A stretch of 52,835 bases of DNA from Streptomyces sp. NRRL F-6492. Its GTDB lineage: Bacteria > Actinomycetota > Actinomycetes > Streptomycetales > Streptomycetaceae. Under the pieces are notes generated by a model, which did no database searches, was not told the DNA's origin, and saw nothing but the letters and a program-made list of their open reading frames with translations. This document shows, one piece after another, positions 36,884 through 45,800 of the stretch (the stretch's first letter is position 1; every line of letters starts with the position of its first letter). Made by a program: the position numbers and the translations under genes. Where the stretch lies: assembly GCF_001280125.1 (NCBI RefSeq), contig NZ_LGEG01000231.1, positions 1 to 52,835 on the forward strand. Reading direction: 5' to 3'.

Positions 36884-39800
36884 ATGCAGAGCGCGTCGGA
36901 GCAGTCGGAAGCGGCGGAACCGCAGGCAACGCCGGAGCACGCCTACCCCGACCACTGGGAGGCGGACGTGGTGCTCCGCGACGGCGGCACCGCGCGCATC
37001 AGACCCATCACCGCCGACGACGCCGACCGGCTCGTCAGCTTCTACGAGCAGGTCTCGGACGAGTCGAAGTACTACCGCTTCTTCGCCCCCTACCCGCGCC
37101 TCTCCGCCAAGGACGTGCACCGCTTCACCCACCACGACTTCGTGGACCGGGTGGGACTCGCGGCGACCGTCGGGGGCGAGTTCATCGCCACCGTCCGCTA
37201 CGACCGCATCAACGACCGCGGACTGCCCGCCTCCGCCCCGGCCGACGAGGCCGAGGTCGCCTTCCTCGTCCAGGACGCCCACCAGGGGAGGGGCGTCGCC
37301 TCCGCCCTGCTCGAACACATCGCGGCGGTGGCCCGCGAGCGGGGCATCCGGCGCTTCGCCGCCGAGGTGCTCCCCGCCAACACCAAGATGATCAAGGTCT
37401 TCACCGACGCGGGCTACACCCAGAAGCGCAGCTTCGAGGACGGCTCCGTACGGCTCCACCTCGACCTGGAACCCACCGACCGGTCCCTCGCCGTCCAGCG
37501 CGCCCGCGAGCAGCGCGCCGAGGCCCACTCCGTGCAGCGGCTGCTCACCCCCGCCTCCGTCGCCGTGGTCGGCGCCGGCCGCGCGCCCGGCGGCGTCGGC
37601 CGGACCGTCCTGCGCAACCTCCTCGGAGCGGGCTTCACCGGACGCGTGTACGCGGTGAACGCCGCGCTCCCCGAAACCGGCGACGGCGCCGGCGGCACGG
37701 TCGAACTCGACGGGGTCCCCGCGTACCGCTCCGTCGGCGCCATCGGCGAGCCCGTGGACCTCGCGGTCGTCGCCGTCCCCGCCGAACGGGTGCTGGAGGC
37801 CGTCGCGGACTGCGGCGAGCACGGGGTGCGGGGCCTCGTCGTCCTCTCCGCCGGATACGCCGAGAGCGGCCCGGACGGCCGCGAGCGGCAGCGCCGGCTC
37901 GTGCGGCAGGCCCGCTCGTACGGCATGCGGATCATCGGGCCCAACGCCTTCGGCATCATCAACACCGCCGACGACGTCCGGCTCAACGCCTCCCTCGCGC
38001 CGCAGATGCCGGCCGCCGGGCGGATCGGGCTCTTCACCCAGTCCGGCGCGATCGGGATCGCCCTCCTCGCCGGACTGCACCGGCGGGGCGCCGGACTCTC
38101 CTCCTTCATCTCGGCCGGCAACCGCGCCGACGTCTCCGGCAACGACTTCCTCCAGCACTGGTACGACGACCCCGGCACCGACGTCGTCCTCCTCTACCTG
38201 GAGTCGATCGGCAACCCCCGGAAGTTCACCCGGCTCGCCCGCCGCACCGCCGCCGTCAAGCCGGTCGTCGTCGTCAAGGGCGCCCGGCACAGCGGCAGCG
38301 CCCCGCCCGGCCACCGGGTGCCCGTCACCCGGGTCCCGCACGCCACGGTCTCCGCGCTGCTCCGGCAGGCCGGGGTGATCCGCGTCGACACCGTCACCGA
38401 GCTCGTGGACGCCGGTCTGCTCCTCGCCGCCCAGCCGCTGCCCGCCGGGCCCCGGGTCGCGATCCTCGGCAACTCCGAGTCGCTCGGCCTCCTCACGTAC
38501 GACGCCTGCCTCACCGAGGGACTGCGTCCGCTGCGGCCCCTCGACCTGACCACCGCGGCGGTCCCGGCGGACTTCCGGGACGCGCTGGCGGCGGCCCTCG
38601 CGGACGAGACGTCCGACGCGGTCGTCGTGACCGCGATCCCGTGGGTCGGCGAGGACGGCGCCACCGAGTTCGGCGACGGCGAGGTCCTCGCGGCCGCCCT
38701 CCGCGAGGCCGTCGCCTCGGCCCCCGCCCCGACGAAGCCGGTCGTCGTCGTCCACGTCGAGATGGGCGGCCTCGCGGAGGCCCTGGCGGTGGCGACGAGC
38801 ACGAGGCCGACACCGGCGGGACGGGGGGCCGGGGCGGTGACGAGTACGAGTACGGGTACGGGAGTGGGTACGGGCGCCGGGCCCGGACCCGTACCGGCGA
38901 CGCCGCCCGGACCCGTACCGGCGACGCCGCCCGGACCCGTACCGGCGACGCCGCCCGGCGCGGAACCGGCGACGCCGCCCGGCCGGACCAGGGGCCCCGG
39001 CCCGGTCCCGGCCACCGATCCGGCCCAGCGCCCCGACCCGGCCCCGGCGTCCGGCCCCGTCCGGGCCCCCGGCCCGGTCCCGGTCTCCGCCGTGGAGGGT
39101 TCCCCGGACGGATCGCGTGCCCCGGACGGAGACCGCCCCCCGGTCACCGTCACCATCCCCGCCTACCCCGCCGCCGAGCGGGCCGTGCGGGCCCTCGCCG
39201 AGGCCGTGCGGTACGGGCAGTGGCGGCGGCAGGCCGCCGAGCCCGGGCGGGTGCCCGAGTACGAGGACATCGACGAGGCGGGGGCCGCCGCCCTGATCCG
39301 GCGGGTGCTCGGCGCCGCGGAGGCGGACCCGCGGGGCGTGACCCTCGGCACCGACCAGGCCGGCGAGCTGCTCGCCCGGTACGGGATCACCGCCCTGCCG
39401 ACCCTGCCCGCGCCCACGCCCGACGCCGCCGTCGCGGCCGCCGGCCGGCTCGGCTACCCCGTCGCCCTCAAGACGACCGCACCGCACCTGCGCCACCGCC
39501 CCGACCTCGGCGGGGTCCGGCTCGACCTGGCCACCGAGGAGCAGCTCCGCACGGCCTACGCCGAGCTGACCGAGGTCCTCGGCAAGCCCGAGGAGCTCCA
39601 GCCGGTCGTCCAGGCCATGGTGCCCCGGGGCGTCGACACCGTCGTCCGCTCCGCCATCGACCCGGCCGTCGGCGCCGTCCTCTCCTTCGGCCTCTCGGGC
39701 GCGGCCTCCGAGCTCCTCGGCGACACGGCCCACCGGCTGGTCCCGGCCACCGACCGGGACGTCGCGGAGCTCGTCCGCTCCCTCCGGACCACCCCGCTGC

Positions 39801-40021
39801 TCTTCGGCTGGCGCGGCTCCGCCCCCGTCGACACCCCGGCCCTGGAGGAGCTCCTCCTCCGGGTCTCCCGGCTCGTCGACGACCATCCCGAGGTGGTCGC
39901 CGTCTCCCTGGAGCCGGTGGTCGTGGCGCCCCGCGGCCTCTCCGTCCTCGGCGCGACGGTCCGGCTGGCCCCGCCCCCGCCCCGCACGGACCTCGGCCCG
40001 CGCAGCCTGCCGAACTACTGA
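36884..40021 (+). CDS. pat: GNAT acetyltransferase fused to NDP-forming acyl-CoA synthetase (Pat)
   Basis: 1045 residues. The GNAT domain is N-terminal (about 28-205; acetyl-CoA-binding QGRGVASAL). The acyl-CoA synthetase-like part follows: CoA-binding domain (about 218-330, SVAVVGAGRAPGGVG), ligase-like domains (about 335-620, FTQSGAIGIALL), and a C-terminal ATP-grasp domain (about 795-1040). This order, GNAT first, is that of the Streptomyces lividans protein acetyltransferase SlPatA and the reverse of Salmonella Pat. Such enzymes acetylate lysines of acyl-CoA synthetases and turn them off. A long low-complexity linker (about 625-770) contains four repeats of PGPVPATP (667-698), presumably a lineage-specific expansion. 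Divergent from ptsH. Confidence 0.93.
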   Translation: MQSASEQSEAAEPQATPEHAYPDHWEADVVLRDGGTARIRPITADDADRLVSFYEQVSDESKYYRFFAPYPRLSAKDVHRFTHHDFVDRVGLAATVGGEFIATVRYDRINDRGLPASAPADEAEVAFLVQDAHQGRGVASALLEHIAAVARERGIRRFAAEVLPANTKMIKVFTDAGYTQKRSFEDGSVRLHLDLEPTDRSLAVQRAREQRAEAHSVQRLLTPASVAVVGAGRAPGGVGRTVLRNLLGAGFTGRVYAVNAALPETGDGAGGTVELDGVPAYRSVGAIGEPVDLAVVAVPAERVLEAVADCGEHGVRGLVVLSAGYAESGPDGRERQRRLVRQARSYGMRIIGPNAFGIINTADDVRLNASLAPQMPAAGRIGLFTQSGAIGIALLAGLHRRGAGLSSFISAGNRADVSGNDFLQHWYDDPGTDVVLLYLESIGNPRKFTRLARRTAAVKPVVVVKGARHSGSAPPGHRVPVTRVPHATVSALLRQAGVIRVDTVTELVDAGLLLAAQPLPAGPRVAILGNSESLGLLTYDACLTEGLRPLRPLDLTTAAVPADFRDALAAALADETSDAVVVTAIPWVGEDGATEFGDGEVLAAALREAVASAPAPTKPVVVVHVEMGGLAEALAVATSTRPTPAGRGAGAVTSTSTGTGVGTGAGPGPVPATPPGPVPATPPGPVPATPPGAEPATPPGRTRGPGPVPATDPAQRPDPAPASGPVRAPGPVPVSAVEGSPDGSRAPDGDRPPVTVTIPAYPAAERAVRALAEAVRYGQWRRQAAEPGRVPEYEDIDEAGAAALIRRVLGAAEADPRGVTLGTDQAGELLARYGITALPTLPAPTPDAAVAAAGRLGYPVALKTTAPHLRHRPDLGGVRLDLATEEQLRTAYAELTEVLGKPEELQPVVQAMVPRGVDTVVRSAIDPAVGAVLSFGLSGAASELLGDTAHRLVPATDRDVAELVRSLRTTPLLFGWRGSAPVDTPALEELLLRVSRLVDDHPEVVAVSLEPVVVAPRGLSVLGATVRLAPPPPRTDLGPRSLPNY
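38882..38977 (+). repeat. Four 24-base tandem repeats inside pat
   Basis: Unit CCCGGACCCGTACCGGCGACGCCG would be 24 bases long; three copies are perfect and the fourth is diverged. Each encodes PGPVPATP (the last PGAEPATP). The unit length is a multiple of three, so copy-number change lengthens the linker without breaking the frame. Confidence 0.93.
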
Positions 40022-40033
40022 CGGAGGAGTCGG

Positions 40034-40108
40034 ATGTCACAGCTTCCCGCCCTTCCCGTGGCCCCGCCGTCCCCGCAACCGGCCGAGCCGTCCTTACCCG
40101 GGGCTTAG
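40034..40108 (+). CDS. Possible 24-residue peptide with a TTA codon
   Basis: An ATG with GGAGGAG five bases upstream opens a 24-codon frame (MSQLPALPVAPPSPQPAEPS, then LPGA) ending at TAG, just before the DUF5998 gene. One codon is TTA, which in Streptomyces needs the bldA tRNA. The peptide is Pro-rich with no known family. The good ribosome binding site is the main support; the frame may be chance. Confidence 0.3.
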   Translation: MSQLPALPVAPPSPQPAEPSLPGA

Positions 40109-40118
40109 GATGGAGTCC

Positions 40119-40715
40119 ATGGCGAAGACCGGTACGACGACCCAGGGGCTGCGCGCGGCGATCGAGCGCAGCGGCTACTACCCGGCCCTCGTGGCCGAGG
40201 CGGTGGAGGCCGCAGTCGGCGGCGAGGCCGTCGCGTCGTACGTGGTGCACCAGGAGACCACCTTCGACGCGAACGAGGTCCGCCGCCACGTCACCGTCCT
40301 CGTCCTGACGCCGAACCGCTTCATCGTCAGCCACACCGACGAGCAGGCCGCCGACACCAGCTCCCCGACCCCGTACGCCACGACCTCCACCGAGTCCGTG
40401 AAGCTCGACCGGATCTCGTCCGTCGTCGTCAGCCGCGTGGTCGCCAACCCCGAGTCGTACACGCCGGGCACCCTGCCCCGCGAGGTGGTCCTCACCATCG
40501 GCTGGGGCGCCGTCTCCCGCATCGACCTGGAGCCCGCCGCCTGCGGCGACGCCAACTGCGACGCCGACCACGGCTACACGGGCAACTCCACCGCCGACGA
40601 CCTCAGCCTGCGGGTGAGCGAGGCCGGGGACGGCCCGGACACCGTCCGGCAGACCCTCGCCTTCGCCCAGGCGCTCTCCGAAGCCACCGCGGCCACCGCC
40701 GCCGCCACCCGCTGA
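40119..40715 (+). CDS. DUF5998 family protein
   Basis: 198 residues starting MAKTGTTTQGLRAAIERSGYYPALV, the conserved opening of the actinobacterial DUF5998 family. The remainder is a mixed alpha/beta fold with VTVLVLTPNRFIVSHTDE and the acidic cysteine-containing motif CGDANCDADHGYTG. The function is unknown. TAGGAT ends seven bases before the ATG and there is no properly spaced ribosome binding site, so the transcript may be leaderless. An alternative ATG lies three codons upstream. The stop overlaps the next gene. Confidence 0.87.
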   Translation: MAKTGTTTQGLRAAIERSGYYPALVAEAVEAAVGGEAVASYVVHQETTFDANEVRRHVTVLVLTPNRFIVSHTDEQAADTSSPTPYATTSTESVKLDRISSVVVSRVVANPESYTPGTLPREVVLTIGWGAVSRIDLEPAACGDANCDADHGYTGNSTADDLSLRVSEAGDGPDTVRQTLAFAQALSEATAATAAATR

Positions 40716-41920
40716 TGGTGCAGCCCGCCGCCGTGTCCCACGGCTGGCCCGACGACCCGGTCCCGCTCGCGCCGGAGACCGCGCCGGTGCCCGAGTACGC
40801 CACCGGCTCCCTCGGCGACCTCCTTCCCACGCTCGTCGCGGGCCAGGAGGTGCCCGGCTTCACCCCCCGGATCGCCGAGCTCGCCCCGGCCGACCGGAAC
40901 TGCGTCTTCCTGATCGACGGGCTCGGCTGGGAGCAGATCAAGGACCACCCGGACGAGGCGCCCTACCTGACCTCGCTCCTCGGTTCCTCGCGGGGCGGCA
41001 CGGGCCGTCCGATCACCGCGGGCTTCCCCGCCACCACCGCGACCTCGCTCGCCTCCGTCGGCACCGGCCGCTACCCGGGCACCCACGGACTGCCCGGCTA
41101 CACCGTGCGCGACCCCGGCACCGGCGAGCTGATGAACCAGCTGCGCTGGAAGCCGTGGACCCCGCCGCGCGCCTGGCAGCCGTACCCCACCGTCTTCCGG
41201 CTCGCCCACGAGGCCGGGGTGCACACCGCCCAGGTGTCCTCCCCGACCTTCGCGCAGACCCCGCTCACCCAGGTCGCGCTCAGCGGCGGAACGTTCCACG
41301 GGCGGCTCTCCGGCGAGGAGCGCATGGACTTCGCCGCCGAGCAGCTCGCCGCCGGCGACCGCTCGCTGGTCTACACGTACTACAGCGAACTCGACGGCGC
41401 CGGGCACCGCTTCGGCATCGACTCCGACGCCTGGCGCGGCCAGCTGATGTTCGTCGACCGGCTCGTGCAGCGGCTCGCCGAACAGCTGCCGCCCCGCTCG
41501 GCCCTGTACGTCACGGCCGACCACGGCATGGTCGACATCCCCTTCGACGAGCAGCACCGCATCGACTTCGACGAGGACTGGGAGCTGCGCGCCGGCGTCG
41601 CCCTCCTCGGCGGCGAGGGACGGGCCCGCCACGTCTACGCCGTGCCCGGCGCCGAGGCGGACGTCCTCACCTGCTGGCGCGAGGTCGTCGGCGAGCAGTT
41701 CTGGGTCGCGGGCCGCGACGAGGCCATCGCCCTCGGCTGGTTCGGGGACGAGGTCGACGAGCGCGTGTACGGGCGGATCGGGGACGTCGTCGTGGCGGCC
41801 CACGACGACGTGGCCATCACGGCCTCCGTCAACGAGCCCCACGAGTCCGCGATGGCCGGCATGCACGGGTCCATGACCCCCGCCGAGCAGCTCGTCCCGC
41901 TGCTCGAAGCGCGCTCCTGA
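40715..41920 (+). CDS. Alkaline phosphatase superfamily / nucleotide pyrophosphatase-like protein
   Basis: 401 residues of the type I phosphodiesterase/nucleotide pyrophosphatase family. Metal and nucleophile motifs can be seen in order: CVFLIDGLGW (metal-binding Asp), FPATTATSLAS (nucleophile Thr region), YYSELDGAGHRFG (Asp and His), and VTADHGMVD (Asp-His). No signal peptide is evident, so it is likely cytoplasmic; the substrate may be a nucleotide or other phosphodiester. The ATG shares one base with the DUF5998 stop (TGATG), so the two are co-translated. Confidence 0.9.
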   Translation: MVQPAAVSHGWPDDPVPLAPETAPVPEYATGSLGDLLPTLVAGQEVPGFTPRIAELAPADRNCVFLIDGLGWEQIKDHPDEAPYLTSLLGSSRGGTGRPITAGFPATTATSLASVGTGRYPGTHGLPGYTVRDPGTGELMNQLRWKPWTPPRAWQPYPTVFRLAHEAGVHTAQVSSPTFAQTPLTQVALSGGTFHGRLSGEERMDFAAEQLAAGDRSLVYTYYSELDGAGHRFGIDSDAWRGQLMFVDRLVQRLAEQLPPRSALYVTADHGMVDIPFDEQHRIDFDEDWELRAGVALLGGEGRARHVYAVPGAEADVLTCWREVVGEQFWVAGRDEAIALGWFGDEVDERVYGRIGDVVVAAHDDVAITASVNEPHESAMAGMHGSMTPAEQLVPLLEARS

Positions 41921-41970
41921 CCTCCCTCCTCCCCTCCGTCGCCCACGCCCCGAAAGGTCCCCGACCCGTC

Positions 41971-42621
41971 ATGCCCGAGCTGGTCTTCTTCTCCGGAACC
42001 ATGGACTGCGGGAAGAGCACCCTGGCGCTCCAGATCGCCCACAACCGCGACGCGCGCGGCCTCCAGGGCGTGATCTTCACCCGTGACGACCGGGCGGGCG
42101 AGGGAAAGCTGTCCTCCCGGCTCGGCCTGGTGACGGAAGCGGTCGAGGCGCCGCGGGACATGGACGTGTACGCGTACCTCGTCGCCCAGCTCTCCCAGGG
42201 CGGCAAGGCCGACTACGTGATCGTGGACGAGGCGCAGTTCCTCGCCCCCGAGCAGATCGACCAGCTCGCCCGCATCGTCGACGACCTGGGACTGGACGTC
42301 TTCGCCTTCGGCATCACCACCGACTTCCGCACGAAGCTCTTCCCCGGTTCGCAGCGGCTGATCGAGCTGGCGGACCGCATAGAACAGCTCCAGGTCGAGG
42401 CCCTGTGCTGGTGCGGCGCCCGGGCCACGCACAACGCCCGTACGGTGGGCGGGGAGATGGTCGTCGAGGGCGAGCAGGTCGTGGTCGGCGACGTGAACCG
42501 CCCGGCGGAGGAGATCGGTTACGAGGTCCTCTGCCGCCGTCACCACCGCAAGCGGATGACCGCGGCCTCGGCGCACGCGGGCGCCCTGTCCCCGGACGTC
42601 CTGCCGGTCAACCACGCCTGA
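41971..42621 (+). CDS. tdk: Thymidine kinase (type II)
   Basis: 216 residues. Walker A is FFSGTMDCGKST, Walker B is the segment with VIVDEAQFL, and the lasso region follows. The structural zinc site is formed by CWCGARAT and LCRRHH. It phosphorylates thymidine in the salvage pathway. The ATG at 41971 is set by the P-loop spacing typical of the family; GAAAGG lies upstream, a little far. It lies 50 bases after the phosphodiesterase gene. It is the last conserved chromosomal gene before the accessory island. Confidence 0.94.
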   Translation: MPELVFFSGTMDCGKSTLALQIAHNRDARGLQGVIFTRDDRAGEGKLSSRLGLVTEAVEAPRDMDVYAYLVAQLSQGGKADYVIVDEAQFLAPEQIDQLARIVDDLGLDVFAFGITTDFRTKLFPGSQRLIELADRIEQLQVEALCWCGARATHNARTVGGEMVVEGEQVVVGDVNRPAEEIGYEVLCRRHHRKRMTAASAHAGALSPDVLPVNHA

Positions 42622-42843
42622 CGGCCTGTCGGCGGAGGCTTTCCCCTCGGACGTGTCCGCCCCTCGCCAGGCGGCTCGTCCGCCGGTTTCCCTGTCGGCG
42701 GCGGGCCCCCTGACCGGCGCCGACGTCGTCACGGATCGGTGAGATGTCCCGTCGCGTCGGCCGCCGCCGTGTTAAGAGTGAACGAGGGCTGGGGGACAGG
42801 GGCACGGTACCCCTCCCGGATTTCTTGTGGGGGTGTGTGCGAC

Positions 42844-45800
42844 ATGGGGGACTCCGGAGTCCGCAACGTCATGACGGGCGGTACGTACAACGGGCCGGTC
42901 ATCCAGGCAGGGTCCGTCCACGTGGACATGTACGGGGCCGCACCGACCGCTGACGGCGGAGCGGAGGCCGAGGACCCCTGGACGCGCGCCGCGGCCGGAT
43001 CGGCGGTGTGGGACCACGTGTCGCACATGAGGGACGCGGAAACGGTCCGGAACCACGTGCTGGCGGTGGTCGAAGCACTGGCGGTACTGCGCGACGAAGC
43101 CGACGCCCTTCTGGGGGCGGACCCCTGGCGGGACCCGGGCATGCCGGAGCGCTTCGCGGAACGTGTGGAGTGGCTCATGGGCGAACCGGACACGGGCACA
43201 CCGCTCGACCTCCATCCAGCCGAAGCCGCCCTGCTCGTTCTTCTCCCCTTCCTCTACCGCACCAACTTGCTGCGCACGGCTGCCCGGTACGCGACGGTCG
43301 ATCCGGCACGGTTGGAGTGCGTGCCGGGCGCGGACGAGGACCGAGCGTCCTTCGAGGCGTACGCGGAAGAGAACGACATGCTCGTCAAGCGAGCGCTATT
43401 GAGGCCCGAGGCGGCCGCCCCGATCGGTTGGTGGCTGTTCCACCGCTGGATCCTGCGTCGGGGCCTTCACGCGGACGCGGCCGGCGTACGGGAGCTGCTG
43501 GACCTCGTCGGCGAGCGGGCACGGCCCCTCGGGGAGGTCCTGAATGCCGCCCGCATCACCAGGTTGCTCCACGGGGTCCGGCGCGGCCCCGACGTGTCCA
43601 ACGCCGAATTCCTGGAGCAGCTGCCGTCCGACGACCGGGTGCGGGTGGTCGGCCATCAGCGCGTCCGGGAACGGAGGCTGGTCCTCGTCATCGCACTCGC
43701 CTACGCGACGTGCGCGGACATGGTCGCCCTGCCGGACATCGTCGTCGAGCACATGGGAATCCCGCACTCCGTCGATCTCGACCTCCTCCGCGAGACCCTT
43801 GAGCAGGCTACGTGGGGAGGGCAGGCGGACTTCCCCGTGCTGCGAGCCGACTGCCATCACGAGGCCGTCATCGAAGGGCTGCGGAGCCACACCGCCCGGG
43901 CGGACGAAATCCTGCACGGGGTCCACCGTGCCGTCCGGGAGCGCATCACCCAGCCGATGCCCGTCCTGCCCACGCGGTTCTCCGCGGACGACGTCCGCCC
44001 CGCGGACGGGGTCTTCGACGGCTGGGCGAGCTTCCGGCTGGACGAGCGCAGGGTCCGCGAACTGCTGATGGGGGTCCAGCTCTACAAGGACCGGGACCTC
44101 GCGGTGCGCGAGCTGTACCAGAACGCCCTCGACGCCTGCCGGTACCGCAGGGCCAGGACCGAGTACCTGGCGCGTACGGGGGCCGTGTCCTACGACTACG
44201 AAGGCCGGATCTCCTTCTTCCAGGGCGTGGACGAAGGGGGCCGCGCCTATCTGGAATGCCTGGACAATGGCATCGGGATGGGAGCCGCCGAACTGCGGGG
44301 GGTCTTCTCCCAGGCCGGTGCGCGGTTCGCCGAGCAGGCGGACTTCAAGCTGGAACGCGCCGAGTGGGCGCGACTGGATCCGCCCGTGGAGCTCTTCCCC
44401 AACAGCCGTTTCGGCATCGGGGTGCTGAGCTACTTCATGTTGGCGGACGAGCTGACCGTGACGACCTGCCGGATGGGGCCCTCGGGTACGCCGGGCCCGC
44501 TCCTGGAGGTCTCCGTCCACGGTCCGGGACACCTCTTCCGCATCGTCAAACGGGCCGAACGCGGTGAGCGGCCCGGCACGCGTGTACGACTCTACCTGCG
44601 TGATGATCCAAAGCCCGGAGGACGCTGGTCCTGCGTCGGCGTCCTGGAAAGACTGCTCGGCATCGCCGAGTTCCACACCACCGCCACCCACGCCGACCGA
44701 CACGCCGAATGGCCGCCCGGCCTCCTGCGGACAAGGAAGCAGCCCGACAGGGAGAGGTTCGGGTTCGATGCCCACGGCAAGCGCATCGAGTGCCCGGATG
44801 TTCCTCCCGGCGTCACCCTGACCTGGACCGAACGCGGCGGAGGCCTGCTCGTGGACGGGCTGGTCGTGCACCCGGCCGTCCGCAACGGTGTGCTCTCCTC
44901 GGCCGATTCGGGGCTCACCGGCGCCGTGATCAACTTGTCCGGGCCGCACGCCCCCGCTCAACTGTCCGCCGACCGTGCCCAGATCCTTGACGATCTTGCG
45001 CCCTTCCTGGAAGACGTGACGGTCCGCGCGGCGGATTCCCTCGCTGTCGCTGAGGGCACGCTTCTGGATTTCCCATGGGTGTGCCGTGTCGCCTACAGCA
45101 GCCCGCAGTTGGCCGACATCCTGACCGCGGCGGCTGTGCGGGCGAGGCGGTCGATGAGGTTCGGGTCGAAGAAGGTCGACACCGGAAGGACGGGAATCCT
45201 TCCCGGTGACGTCCACCTGCTCCTGAAAGGCTCCTACCGCCGCAATGGAGAGGAACCCCTATGGAATTTCATCGGGAGTCCCCCGGATCACATCTACTTG
45301 TGGAGGCTTCTTTCCCACGGGCTGACCCGGACACTGGACCAGCTGGCCGAATTCTGTCCGGACTTGCGTGATCCCGTGCCGACTCTGTCCGCGGTTCCGT
45401 CCGACCAGTTGATCATGGCGACCAAGAGTGGATCGCACGATTACTGGCACTGGAGTCCTCGTCCGTTCCGGAAGGACGAGGACCTGTCCGCGGTGCTGGG
45501 GTCATGGGGCGTCACATCGGAGGTGGCAGCCCGGCGCATCATGCAACTCGGGTTGTTCGACGTTTGCTCGAAAGAAGTCCCATCGCCGACGGTGGGCAGT
45601 CTGCTTCGTGACTCGAAGAAGGCGGAGGTTTCCCCGGCCGACATGGCGGCAGCGTGGCGTGACCGCGGGGTCGGCGTTCCGGAAGACGTGGTCATCCTTG
45701 CCGAAGCTGCGACAAAGGACCGGCTGTTGATGCGCGACGGCGAAGACGAGAGGGCGGGTTGGTTCTCTCCGGGGGAAACCGTACCCCCGGGGCGTATCGC

